From the NCBI GenBank assembly GCA_026702615.1, contig JAPPBY010000033.1:124001-188000 (forward strand): a DNA stretch of 64,000 bases, read 5' to 3'. The number at the start of each line of letters is the position of its first letter. Positions within the stretch are counted from its first letter, which is position 1. Origin of the DNA: Chloroflexota bacterium (GTDB lineage: Bacteria > Chloroflexota > Dehalococcoidia > Tepidiformales > Tepidiformaceae). Both the position numbers and the translations under genes were made by a program. Shown here in pieces: positions 1 to 7,745 of the stretch. Below the pieces are notes generated by a model that did no database searches, had not been told where the DNA came from, and was given only the letters and a program-made list of their open reading frames with translations.

Positions 1-605
1 TCGATGACGGAGAGGTGAGCTGCTAGGCCATCGGCAACGAGCAGGCGGCCAATGAGGGTCGGGCCGTGGTCGTCCTCGTGCATCCCCTCGTCTTCATGCT
101 CGTGCTCGTCTTCATGCTCGTGCTCATCTTCGTGGTCGTGCTCGTCTTCGTGCTCGTCTTCGTGCTCGTCTTCGTGCTCGTGCTCGTCTTCGTGCTCGTC
201 GTGGTCATCGTGGTCATCGTGGTCATCGTGCGCCAGCGCCTCCGGGAACGGCCGCAGCTCCATGTCGTGCGTTAGTTCCAGCACGGAGCCCCTGGCGCTT
301 TCCGCAAGCTGCTCCTCGACCACGCTTAGTGAGCTGCCCACGATTACGAGCAGGTCCGCCTCGGTGGTCTTGCTGATGTCACTCGGTGTGACGTGGAACG
401 TGTGCACGTCCGCGTTGAGGGGAACAATGCTCGTGGTCGACACGCGGTCGCCGCCCACCTGCTTCACCAGGTCCTCGACGATCGTCGTGGATGTCACGAC
501 TGAGAGCGTGGTTGTGGTGTCTTCCGCCCTCTCCTCTTCGCCACCGCAGGCGATCACCAGCATGGCAACGGCGATGACCGCTGCGGTTCCAAGTCGACTG
601 AGCAC
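1..605 (-). CDS. Metal (zinc-type) ABC substrate-binding lipoprotein with His-rich region, 3' end outside window
   Basis: Partial gene; 201 residues are visible. GTG start at 605 with AAGGAGAG 8 nt upstream. A short hydrophobic leader ends in VIACGG, a lipobox, so the product should be an exported lipoprotein. Residues about 25-122 look like the N-terminal lobe of ZnuA/TroA proteins (LSVVTSTTIVEDLVKQVGGD, then DVHTFHVTPSD and EADLLVIVGSSL). Residues 126-180 are almost only His, Glu and Asp, with about 17 His, as in the metal-collecting loop of ZnuA. After this loop ZnuA normally continues with a DPHxW stretch. Here the text is PTLIGRLLVADGLAAHLSVI, which resembles a beta-propeller repeat. A fusion to an AztD-like propeller is therefore possible (inference). 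Zinc as the metal is inferred from the family. Confidence 0.72.
   Translation of the reverse strand, partial: MLSRLGTAAVIAVAMLVIACGGEEERAEDTTTTLSVVTSTTIVEDLVKQVGGDRVSTTSIVPLNADVHTFHVTPSDISKTTEADLLVIVGSSLSVVEEQLAESARGSVLELTHDMELRPFPEALAHDDHDDHDDHDEHEDEHEHEDEHEDEHEDEHDHEDEHEHEDEHEHEDEGMHEDDHGPTLIGRLLVADGLAAHLSVI
66..231. repeat. Low-complexity tandem DNA repeat encoding the His/Glu/Asp loop
   Basis: Near-perfect 9- and 12-base units (on the minus strand CAC GAT GAC, then CAC GAA GAC GAG) run through the coding sequence of the metal lipoprotein without breaking its frame. The repeat gives long false open frames on both strands. Slippage would add or remove metal-binding residues in multiples of three. 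Confidence 0.8.
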
Positions 606-632
606 TACGTTCGCTCTCCTTCGTGTCGGGGC

Positions 633-649
633 ATACTGAGACGCAGTAT
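633..649. promoter_or_regulatory. Palindrome upstream of the metal lipoprotein, candidate operator
   Basis: ATACTG AGACG CAGTAT is a perfect 6-base inverted repeat with a 5-base spacer, 28 bases upstream of the GTG start. Position and symmetry fit a repressor site; a metal regulator such as Zur is a guess from the gene it precedes. Confidence 0.4.
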
Positions 650-726
650 CAGTACCGATTCGGTGAGCGTCAAACCGCATGCGGCGCGCAGTCAGAGCCA
701 TCGGCTCCGATAGCCTCGGCGGGGAG

Positions 727-1413
727 CTAGGGGAGGGGGCGGTCGGCGAGGATGCGACCGTCGCGAATCTCGACGAGACGGTCGGCGCGCTGCGCCATGC
801 GGTCGTCGTGCGTGACCATGATGCAGGCCTTGTCGCGCGAGTGAACCTCGCTCAGGAGGGCATCGACGACGCGGCTGCCGAGCTCGAAATTGAGGCTGGC
901 GGTGGGCTCGTCGACGAGGAGGAGGGAGGGGTCGCGCATCAGCGCGCGGGCGATCGCGACACGCTGGCGTTCGCCGCCGGAGAGGCTCGTGGCGACCTGG
1001 TTGCGGACGGGGGTGAGGTCGAGCTGGTCGAGGAGTTCGTCGGCGCGACGGCGGAGGGCGGAACGGTCGGCGCCCCCAAACTGGCCGACCACGAGCAGGT
1101 TCTCGCGGGCGGTGAGGAAGGGGACCATGTTGCTGCCCTGGAAGACGAAGCCGACGCGGTCGCGCCGGTAGCGCGTGCGGGCTCGGGTGCCGTAGTTCGT
1201 TATGTCGTCTCCGCCGACGCGAATGGCGCCGTCGGTCGGGGTGAGGAGGGCTCCGGCAAGGGCGAGCAGGGTGGTCTTGCCTGAGCCGGACGGCCCCTCA
1301 AGCGCCACCACCTCACCGCGATCGACCTCGAGCGTGACCTTGCGGACGGCATCGACCCGCCGGGCGCCAGACCCGAAGGATTTGGAGACATCGCGCAGTT
1401 CGAGGATGGCCAC
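727..1413 (-). CDS. ABC transporter ATPase, MacB/LolD/DevA type
   Basis: 228 residues, the usual length for the stand-alone ATPase of FtsX-type exporters. Walker A GPSGSGKTT at residues 40-48, signature [15 protein letters not shown] near 144, Walker B LLLVDEPTA just after, and a conserved His in IMVTHDD. The N-terminal KSFGSGARRVDAVRKV is typical of the MacB/LolD group. The gene starts 9 bases after the permease stop, so the two form one leftward transcription unit. It should power the neighbouring permease at the inner face of the membrane. The substrate is unknown; the metal lipoprotein 121 bases downstream suggests a metal or envelope-stress link (inference). Confidence 0.88.
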   Translation of the reverse strand: MAILELRDVSKSFGSGARRVDAVRKVTLEVDRGEVVALEGPSGSGKTTLLALAGALLTPTDGAIRVGGDDITNYGTRARTRYRRDRVGFVFQGSNMVPFLTARENLLVVGQFGGADRSALRRRADELLDQLDLTPVRNQVATSLSGGERQRVAIARALMRDPSLLLVDEPTASLNFELGSRVVDALLSEVHSRDKACIMVTHDDRMAQRADRLVEIRDGRILADRPLP

Positions 1414-1422
1414 GGGAATGCC

Positions 1423-2514
1423 CTACTGCTGCTGCATCGCGATGATGGGGTCGACGGAGGCGACCTGTCGGGCGGAGAGCAGCGAGCCCACGACGCCGGC
1501 GATGACCACGGAGATGGAGCTCGTCGCCATGGCGTTCGCGGTGAAGTCGATGGGGATGGTGTCGGAGGAGAGCACGGTGGCTTCGGTGAGGAGCGCGAGC
1601 CCGACGGCGACAACGGCGCCGACGACGCAGACGATGAGCACCTGCAGCAGCCCCTGCACGACGAGGTAGCTTCCGGGCGCGCCTATCGCCTTGAGGATCC
1701 CGAGGAGGGACACCTTCTGGAGGGTGATGACGTAGAAGAAGACGCCGATCACCATCGCGCCGATGAGCAGCCCCATGTAGCGGAGGGCGTCGACGGTGGA
1801 CTGTTGGGCCTGAACGCCCTCGATGTTGTTGAAGCCATCCTGCTTGGTGACGATGCGCCAACCCTCGCCGCGGACTCCGTCGAGGTCACGCCCCTGAATC
1901 AGGACCAGGCTGGCGGCGGGCTGCTGGTCGGCATCGCCGATGAAGACGAGGTCCCTCCACGAGGCGAGGTCGACGAACATGGCGGGCTGGAAGAAGAAAT
2001 AGCCCTGGTCGACGATGCCCACGACGGTGAACTCGCGGGTTTCGAAGCCAACGGGCAGGGCAAGCGTGTCGCCGATACGGGTGCCGGCAACCCGGATCCA
2101 GGCGCGGTCGATGAGGATGTCAGTCGGTCCCGAGAGCGAGCGGCCTTCGACGACCCTGGGCTCGGAAAAGGAGCCGGGGATGACGCCGATGATGGCGGCG
2201 GTGTCACTCTCCTCGGGGGCGAACTCGATGACGGCGGCGACGTAGCCGATGGGGGTGGCGCGCTCGGCGGCGGGGAGGGCCTGAACCTCGGAGACATCCT
2301 GGTCGCTCAGGCGGGAGCGGATGACGGAGAGATTGGAGTTGGCGGCGTAGGCGAGGTGGTCGCCGTTGAGGCGGAGGAGGGCGGTGCCGGCGGCCTCATA
2401 GAGGCCGAGCCCGAGACCCGTAACCATGATGATCAGGTAGGCGATAAGGGCGACAACGCCGGTGACGAAGCCGAACTGCAGCTTCCGGCGCCTGATCTCG
2501 ATGAGCGCGAGCAC
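1423..2514 (-). CDS. FtsX-like ABC transporter permease, DevC/MacB type
   Basis: 363 residues from a GTG at 2514 preceded by GAGGG. A longer frame to 2610 exists but its extra N-terminus is polar and unlike the family. One transmembrane helix follows the start (FGFVTGVVALIAYLIIMVTG), then a large extracytoplasmic region of about 200 residues, then three hydrophobic segments (YMGLLIGAMVIGVFFYVITL, VLIVCVVGAVVAVGLALL and a last one near the C-terminus). This is the four-helix FtsX layout, and LLGILKAIGAP is the usual coupling motif. It pairs with the ATPase directly downstream. No membrane-fusion (DevB-like) partner is visible in the window. Confidence 0.85.
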   Translation of the reverse strand: MLALIEIRRRKLQFGFVTGVVALIAYLIIMVTGLGLGLYEAAGTALLRLNGDHLAYAANSNLSVIRSRLSDQDVSEVQALPAAERATPIGYVAAVIEFAPEESDTAAIIGVIPGSFSEPRVVEGRSLSGPTDILIDRAWIRVAGTRIGDTLALPVGFETREFTVVGIVDQGYFFFQPAMFVDLASWRDLVFIGDADQQPAASLVLIQGRDLDGVRGEGWRIVTKQDGFNNIEGVQAQQSTVDALRYMGLLIGAMVIGVFFYVITLQKVSLLGILKAIGAPGSYLVVQGLLQVLIVCVVGAVVAVGLALLTEATVLSSDTIPIDFTANAMATSSISVVIAGVVGSLLSARQVASVDPIIAMQQQ

Positions 2515-2677
2515 TCGAAACCGACCCTCGTGAACCGGGGATTCCGGGACGTGGGAACACGGAAGGGATTCCGCTGACGGCGGCCCGCCATGACCTTCCC
2601 TTGACCACACCTCGGTCAGGTTCCCGGTAGAGTAGCGTCAAATCTTCGGGCCAGGAAACCTGCGGTAGGGGCGCGCT

Positions 2678-3388
2678 ATGAGCACGGCAGGAATCGTGGC
2701 ACTCCTCTCAGCAGCGGACTTCGGCGTGTACGCGATGTCGCTGGACCAGCGAATCGTGTTCTGGAACCGGGGGGCGGAGCGAATCCTGGGGTACGCCGCC
2801 AACGAGGTCGTAGGCCGTCACTGCTACGAGGTGGTGGCGGGAGTGGCCCCGGGGGGTCTCACACCGGCATGCCAGAACGGATGCCCCTCCATGCGCTCCC
2901 TTCAGGACGGACGAGTGCCTAGCGCCGGCAGGCTGGAGATGCTGTGCGCATCCGGAGAGCGGAAGTCAGTTTCCGTTACTCCGATGGTGGTATCGGGGGT
3001 CGTGGGCGACGCGCCCCTGCTCGTTCACCTGTTCGAGGACCGAGAGGAGCGGGGCAGTGCCGACGCAGCGCTGGACGAGGTCCGGAAGGAGTTCTCGCAG
3101 AGCGGCGCCGACATCGTTTCGGACCAGCCGGTGCTGATCCCCTCCCCGGCAGCCTCGACGGCGCTGACGGGCCGGGAGCTGGAAGTTCTGCACCTGGTGG
3201 CTCTCGGCCGTGGGACGGCGGACATCGCCATAGAGCTGGGAATCAGCCAGCACACGGTGCGGAACCACGTCCGCCACTTCCGCAGCAAGCTCAATGCTTC
3301 GACGAAACTCGAGGCGGTGATCACCGCCCTGCGCCAGGGCATCCTTGAGTGGCCCGATGGCCCCGGCAACCCTGCCCCGGGGACGTAG
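2678..3388 (+). CDS. PAS domain - LuxR-type HTH transcriptional regulator
   Basis: 236 residues. Residues 10-125 form a PAS domain (FGVYAMSLDQRIVFWNRGAE, then ILGYAANEVVGRHCYEV). Residues 165-225 form a LuxR/FixJ helix-turn-helix starting at LTGRELEVLHLVALG, with recognition helix SQHTVRNHVRHFRSKL. There is no receiver or kinase domain and no membrane segment, so this is a soluble one-component sensor. Four Cys in the PAS domain (C49, C67, C71 and C90) might bind a cofactor or sense redox, but this is only a possibility. Divergent from the FtsX-type permease; the small gene at 3399 follows by 10 bases and may share its transcript. Confidence 0.85.
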   Translation: MSTAGIVALLSAADFGVYAMSLDQRIVFWNRGAERILGYAANEVVGRHCYEVVAGVAPGGLTPACQNGCPSMRSLQDGRVPSAGRLEMLCASGERKSVSVTPMVVSGVVGDAPLLVHLFEDREERGSADAALDEVRKEFSQSGADIVSDQPVLIPSPAASTALTGRELEVLHLVALGRGTADIAIELGISQHTVRNHVRHFRSKLNASTKLEAVITALRQGILEWPDGPGNPAPGT

Positions 3389-3398
3389 CAGGACCGAG

Positions 3399-3638
3399 AT
3401 GGCCGACGAGGCAACCCGCGATGCGTACCGCGACGCCTGGCAGGCGTGGATGAAGCAGCTTGAGCGCGTCCACGGGGTGCTGCTGGAAGGGGAGCGGTTG
3501 TCGCCGGACCGGCTGAAAGGACTCCTGAACCGGGAGGCGCGGGCCAAGCAGGCCTACGACGAGGCGCGGCTGAAGCTGCTGGGGCTCGATGAGACGGCGG
3601 CGCCCGCTCCATCGGGCGACGAAAACCCGTTTCGCTAA
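3399..3638 (+). CDS. Small conserved-looking hypothetical protein, helical
   Basis: 79 residues from an ATG at 3399 with AGGA upstream, 10 bases after the PAS-LuxR stop. It is charged, without membrane segments, and predicted helical (DAYRDAWQAWMKQLERVHGV, then LNREARAKQAYDEARLKLLG). I do not recognise the family. Position suggests co-transcription with the regulator. An in-frame extension to 3345 would overlap the regulator and is less likely. Confidence 0.6.
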   Translation: MADEATRDAYRDAWQAWMKQLERVHGVLLEGERLSPDRLKGLLNREARAKQAYDEARLKLLGLDETAAPAPSGDENPFR

Positions 3639-3649
3639 CGGACACCTCG

Positions 3650-3677
3650 TTGGGCGACGGGCCTCGTCTGGTAGACT
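3650..3677 (+). promoter_or_regulatory. Candidate sigma70-type promoter for the molybdopterin oxidoreductase
   Basis: TTGGGC at 3650-3655 and TAGACT at 3672-3677 are separated by 16 bases and lie 33 bases upstream of the ATG at 3711. A Shine-Dalgarno-like TGGAGA precedes that ATG. Confidence 0.5.
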
Positions 3678-3710
3678 CGCGCCCGCATACCAGTTTCCTG
3701 GAGATTTCCC

Positions 3711-5858
3711 ATGGTCGAGACCAAGAAATCGTTTTGCCGCTTTTGCCATGCCTTCTGCGCCATTGAAGTGGACGTCGAAGACAACAAGGTCATCGAGGTT
3801 CGTGGCGACACGAGCGACCCGGTCTACGGCGGTTACACCTGCATCAAGGGCCGTCACCTGCCGGACCAGCACAACCACGCGGACCGGCTGCGCACGTCGC
3901 TGAAGCGCATGCCGGACGGCAGCTTCCAGCCGATCCCGAGCGAGCAGGCGCTCGACGAGATCGCCGAGAAGCTACGCTCCATCATCGACGAGCACGGGCC
4001 TCGCTCGGTCGCCAGCTACAACGGCACGTATGCCTTCTGCAACGCGATCACGCTCTCGGTGACGCGGGCCTGGCACGCGGGCATCGAGTCGCCCTCGTAC
4101 TACACGAGCGTGACCATCGACCAGCCAGCGAAGGCGATCGCCGCCTCGCGGGCGGGCACGTGGCTGGGCGGCAGCCAGAACTTCGAGACGGCGGACGTGG
4201 CGATGCTCATCGGGAACAACCCGGTCGTGTCGATGTTCGGGGGGATTCCCCCGTTCAACCCGTGGAAGCGCCTTCGGGACGCGCAGAAGCGCGGGCTGAA
4301 GCTGATCGTGATCGACCCGCGGGAAACGGACGTGGCCAAGCGGGCGGACCTCTACCTGCAGGTGAGGCCGGGCGAAGATCCGACGCTGCTGGCGGGGATC
4401 GTTCGCGTGATGTTCGAAGAGGGGCTCGTGGACGGCGACTTCCTTGCCGGGAACGTGGCCCACGTGGAGGACCTGCGGCAGGCGGTCGACAGCTTCACGC
4501 TGGACTACGTGGAGGAGCGCACGGGCGTGGCCGCCGCGCTGGTGGAGCGCGCGGCGCGCATGTTCGCGGAAGCGCAGCGCGGCGTCGCCTCGAGCGGCAC
4601 GGGCGCCAACATGTCGCCTCACCCGAACCTGACGGAGCACTTCGTGCAGACGCTGAATACGCTCTGCGGGCGGCACCTGCGCGAGGGCGAAGTGGTGCCG
4701 AACCCGGGCGTCATCGGGCCGGAGCGGCCGTGGGTGGCGCAGGCGAACCCGCCGAATCCCGCCTGGGGCAAGGGCGAGCCGAGCCGCGTCCGCGGTCTTG
4801 GCGAGGTGTTCGGCGAGATGCCGACGGCGGCCCTGAGCGACGAGATCATCACGCCGGGCGAGGGACGCGTGCGCGCGCTCATTAGCGTGGGCGGCAACCC
4901 CGTTGGGGCGTGGCCCGACCAGCTGAAGACGATCGAGGCGATGAAGCACCTCGACCTGAACGTGAGCATCGACATCAAGATGTCGCAGACGGCGAAGACG
5001 GCGGACTACGTGATCGCCCCGAAGCTCTCGCTGGAGCGGCCGGACCTGACGGTGCTGACCGACTCGTGGTACCCGGTGCCGTACGCGCACTACACGCCCG
5101 CGATGGTCGAGGCCGAGGACGACGTGATGGAGGAATGGGAGTTCTTCTGGGGCATCGCCCAGCGGCTGGGGACGGAGATCGAACTGGTCGGCGGCCCGAT
5201 GCCCATGGACGCGAAGCCGAGCACGGACGACGTGCTGGACCTGATCACGGCAAAGTCGCGCATCCCGCTGGACGAGGTTCGCGCCATAGACGGCGGGGGC
5301 ATCTTCGAGCGCGAGACGGTTCATGTCGGCGCGAAGGCGGCGGGGACGGACGCGCGTCTCGACGCGGCGCCGCCGGACCTGGTGGAGGAAATCGCCGAGG
5401 TGCGGGAGCAGCCAATCGTGGAAGGCGCAGGCTACCTGCCCGGCGAGGAGTTCTCGCACCGGCTGATCAGCCGCCGCATGCGCGAGTTCTACAACTCCTC
5501 CGGCCGCGACATCGCGGGGCTGACCGCGCGGGACGGCGGCACGAACCCGGCCTTCATGAATCCGCGTGACGGCGAGGCGTTCGGCATCGAAGACGGCGCG
5601 ATCATCGAGATCGAGTCGAGCCGAGCGACCATCCTGGGCGTGGCCGCGTTCGCCGAAGACGTGCCCTCGGGCGTCATCTCGATGGCCCACTCGTGGGGGG
5701 ACGTTCCGGAGACGGACCACGACGTTCGCAACATCGGCGGGAGCACGAACCGCCTCGTGAACAACGAGGAGGCGTACGACCCGATCACGGGCATGGCGCG
5801 GCAGAGCGCGATCCCGGTCAACATCCGGCCGGCGAAGGAGCCGGTGGGCGCCAGCTAG
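3711..5858 (+). CDS. Molybdopterin (bis-MGD) oxidoreductase catalytic subunit
   Basis: 715 residues. The N-terminus has the [4Fe-4S] motif of the DMSO-reductase family: C9-x2-C12-x3-C16 and C44 (CRFCHAFC, GYTCIKGR), with the Lys after the last Cys conserved. The middle carries cofactor-binding signatures (MLIGNNPVVSMFGG, LKLIVIDPRETDVAKRADLY). The C-terminal 120 residues are the molybdopterin dinucleotide-binding domain (EFSHRLISRRMREFYNSSG, FMNPRDGEAFGIEDGAIIEI). There is no Tat signal, so the enzyme is probably cytoplasmic. I cannot identify the Mo-ligand residue with confidence. No Fe-S or membrane subunit is adjacent, so the physiological acceptor is unknown. The nitroreductase 13 bases downstream is likely in the same operon. 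Confidence 0.87.
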   Translation: MVETKKSFCRFCHAFCAIEVDVEDNKVIEVRGDTSDPVYGGYTCIKGRHLPDQHNHADRLRTSLKRMPDGSFQPIPSEQALDEIAEKLRSIIDEHGPRSVASYNGTYAFCNAITLSVTRAWHAGIESPSYYTSVTIDQPAKAIAASRAGTWLGGSQNFETADVAMLIGNNPVVSMFGGIPPFNPWKRLRDAQKRGLKLIVIDPRETDVAKRADLYLQVRPGEDPTLLAGIVRVMFEEGLVDGDFLAGNVAHVEDLRQAVDSFTLDYVEERTGVAAALVERAARMFAEAQRGVASSGTGANMSPHPNLTEHFVQTLNTLCGRHLREGEVVPNPGVIGPERPWVAQANPPNPAWGKGEPSRVRGLGEVFGEMPTAALSDEIITPGEGRVRALISVGGNPVGAWPDQLKTIEAMKHLDLNVSIDIKMSQTAKTADYVIAPKLSLERPDLTVLTDSWYPVPYAHYTPAMVEAEDDVMEEWEFFWGIAQRLGTEIELVGGPMPMDAKPSTDDVLDLITAKSRIPLDEVRAIDGGGIFERETVHVGAKAAGTDARLDAAPPDLVEEIAEVREQPIVEGAGYLPGEEFSHRLISRRMREFYNSSGRDIAGLTARDGGTNPAFMNPRDGEAFGIEDGAIIEIESSRATILGVAAFAEDVPSGVISMAHSWGDVPETDHDVRNIGGSTNRLVNNEEAYDPITGMARQSAIPVNIRPAKEPVGAS

Positions 5859-5871
5859 GCGAGGAGGCACC

Positions 5872-6531
5872 ATGGCCGACGCGAAGTCCGGCACGAACGA
5901 TGTCTGGGAGGCGATCTACACGCAGCGGGCCATCCGCCGCTGGACGGATCAGGAAGTCCCGGACGAGCTCATCTGGAAGGTGATCGAGGCGGGCACGAAG
6001 GCCCCGTCGGGGAGCAACACGCAGCCCTGGCGCTTCCTCGTGATCAAAGACCAGGAGACGCGGGACGCGATCTCGGCGCAGCTGCGCAAGGGGCTCGAGA
6101 ACCCGGGTCTGCAGTCGATGATCGACAACGCGATCAAGTCCGGGACGAAGGGCGAGCGCCTGATGATGACGGGCGCGCGCGGGCTCTTCGAGAACCTGGC
6201 GTCAGCGCCGGTGTTCATCGTGCCGTGCCTCTACCAGGTGTCCTCGCCGACGCAGGATCCGACGACGCTGCTGGCGGGGAGCTCGATCTACCAGGCGGTG
6301 CAGAACATCATGCTGGCCGCACGGGCGCTGGGGCTCGGCACCGTGATGACGACGTTCCAGGGCGCCGTCGACGGCGTCCTGCGGGAGCGCTGCGGGATTC
6401 CCGACGAGGCGGTCCCGACGGCCATCATCCCGATGGGGTTCCCCGACGCGAACTTCGGTCCGACCAACCGCAAGCCGGTGGACGAAGTGACGAACTGGGA
6501 GCGCTGGGACGCCACGCAGGCGCGCGCCTAG
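5872..6531 (+). CDS. Nitroreductase-family FMN-dependent oxidoreductase
   Basis: 219 residues, normal for the family. The N-terminal FMN-binding arginines lie in YTQRAIRRWTDQEVP, followed by the phosphate-contact motif APSGSNTQPWRFLVIKD. Further on come SIYQAVQNIMLAARALGLGT and the C-terminal IIPMGFPDANFGPTNRKPVDE, both typical. The ATG has AGGAGGCACC upstream and lies 13 bases after the molybdopterin enzyme stop. These proteins reduce nitro, quinone or enone groups with NAD(P)H, usually as dimers; the actual substrate here cannot be read from the sequence. Confidence 0.88.
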   Translation: MADAKSGTNDVWEAIYTQRAIRRWTDQEVPDELIWKVIEAGTKAPSGSNTQPWRFLVIKDQETRDAISAQLRKGLENPGLQSMIDNAIKSGTKGERLMMTGARGLFENLASAPVFIVPCLYQVSSPTQDPTTLLAGSSIYQAVQNIMLAARALGLGTVMTTFQGAVDGVLRERCGIPDEAVPTAIIPMGFPDANFGPTNRKPVDEVTNWERWDATQARA

Positions 6532-6567
6532 CGCGGAGCGCAGCCAGCCCAAGCGAGGGGTCGAGCG

Positions 6568-7299
6568 ATGATCGCGCTCTACCGCTTCTTGCCGGAGTCG
6601 CGCGCGGCTGTGCGCGCGACGGTCGAGGGGGCGGGAGCGGCCACACCCGGCGACGGCGGGCTGGCGCTCGCCGAGGTGACGACAACGCTGGGCGCGTACG
6701 ACCTCGCGGTCGACCTGGGGGAGTCGGGGAGGGCCGGAGAGGCGGCGTCGCGGGCGCTGGGGGTGGCGGAGGCCGTGGTCGCGGGACAGGTGTGGCGCGA
6801 TGGGACGGGCTGGGAGGTCGGGCTGGAGGCGACGGGCATCGCGATTCCCGAGCCGGAGATCGAGGCGTTCGACGACATCGCGGCAGATGTGCCGTTCCTG
6901 CTGCTGCGGGCGATGGGGGGCTGGAACCTCGTGGCCTCGCCGGACCGGGAGACATGGCTGACGCTCTCGATGACGTTCCTGAACCGGCGCGCTTACCAAC
7001 GCTTCAACACCGAGGGGGCGTGGTTCAGTCCAGACGTCAACGAGCTGGCCTCGCTGGTGATGGGCACGCACAACACGCGCGATGTGGAGGGCACGTGCCT
7101 GACCTACGACATCCCGGGGCTCTCACTGGTGGACTGGGAGGACGAGGGGCAGGCCGCGCTGAGCGGCGGCGAGCCTGAGGCGTCGCGGAGCGCGATGCTG
7201 GCTGAGGAACTGCACTACGCGGCGCTGCTGAGGACGCCGGGCGACTCGCTGCGTGAGGCGCTCGCGCCGCTGGGGTCGGAGCTGTTCGTCGAGGGGTAG
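6568..7299 (+). CDS. Hypothetical protein
   Basis: 243 residues, 36 bases after the nitroreductase and probably co-transcribed. No signal peptide or membrane helix. The composition is acidic and rich in Ala, Gly and Leu. I recognise no catalytic motif or family. A WNLVASPDRETWLTLSMTFL stretch and a His-containing LVMGTHNTRDVEGTCLTYD stretch look structured. It ends 10 bases before the convergent DinB-like gene. Confidence 0.6.
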   Translation: MIALYRFLPESRAAVRATVEGAGAATPGDGGLALAEVTTTLGAYDLAVDLGESGRAGEAASRALGVAEAVVAGQVWRDGTGWEVGLEATGIAIPEPEIEAFDDIAADVPFLLLRAMGGWNLVASPDRETWLTLSMTFLNRRAYQRFNTEGAWFSPDVNELASLVMGTHNTRDVEGTCLTYDIPGLSLVDWEDEGQAALSGGEPEASRSAMLAEELHYAALLRTPGDSLREALAPLGSELFVEG

Positions 7300-7308
7300 C
7301 CCTCGTCG

Positions 7309-7722
7309 CTACCGACTGTGTTTCGCGAAGTCGTCCTGGTGCTCCCGATAATGGGCGGCTCCGTTCGCATCGACGATGAAGGCCCCGAGTCCGTCATGCG
7401 CGGCGAGCGCCTCGTGCGGGAGTTGCTCGACCGCCTCCCGAAAGGCGGCCCGGGCAGCCGAGGCCTCCGCCAGTACGTGCGCCCAGCTCTGTCCAGCCGC
7501 AGCCGCGTGGACCCGCGCGTTGAGCGCATCAATGTCTGGAGGCTCGACCTTCTCGCCGATGGCCAGCTTCTCCAGGCGGTTCACCGCCATGCGCTGCCAC
7601 GCCGCCAGGTGGGCGACCACATCACGCAGGGTCCAGCCGTCGTCGCGTCGCGCCTCTGGCCGGAGGTCTTCGATCACGGCGGACCAGCGCGCGAAGGCAT
7701 CGCGTTCCAGAGCCAGCAACAC
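7309..7722 (-). CDS. DinB/MDMPI-type four-helix bundle protein
   Basis: About 137 residues from a GTG at 7722. The exact start is uncertain, because the upstream gene stops at 7746 and the usual codons are few. The text LRDVVAHLAAWQRMAVNRLE, with the metal-binding His after a WTLRDV stretch, and the C-terminal HYREHQDDFAKHS carrying the third His, are hallmarks of the DinB/maleylpyruvate-isomerase superfamily. These proteins often bind a divalent metal and act in low-molecular-weight thiol chemistry. Likely in one transcript with the oxidoreductase and the oxygenase-like gene upstream. Confidence 0.68.
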   Translation of the reverse strand: MLLALERDAFARWSAVIEDLRPEARRDDGWTLRDVVAHLAAWQRMAVNRLEKLAIGEKVEPPDIDALNARVHAAAAGQSWAHVLAEASAARAAFREAVEQLPHEALAAHDGLGAFIVDANGAAHYREHQDDFAKHSR

Positions 7723-7745
7723 GTCCCTGTCCAGGGTTAAAGCCC

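Noticed and set aside
66-231. Possible CRISPR array because of short regular repeats
   Set aside because: Units are 9-12 bases without spacers and lie in frame within a coding sequence; no cas genes are present.
52-639. Plus-strand open frames across the first 640 bases, with Ser/Cys-rich or Val/Leu-rich products
   Set aside because: They are mirror images of the His-codon repeat on the other strand; the minus-strand frame has a lipobox, a ribosome-binding site and ZnuA-like text.
3972-5894. Long antisense frame of 640 codons opposite the molybdopterin enzyme
   Set aside because: Arg/His/Ala-rich text without motifs; typical by-product of high-G+C codon use on the other strand.
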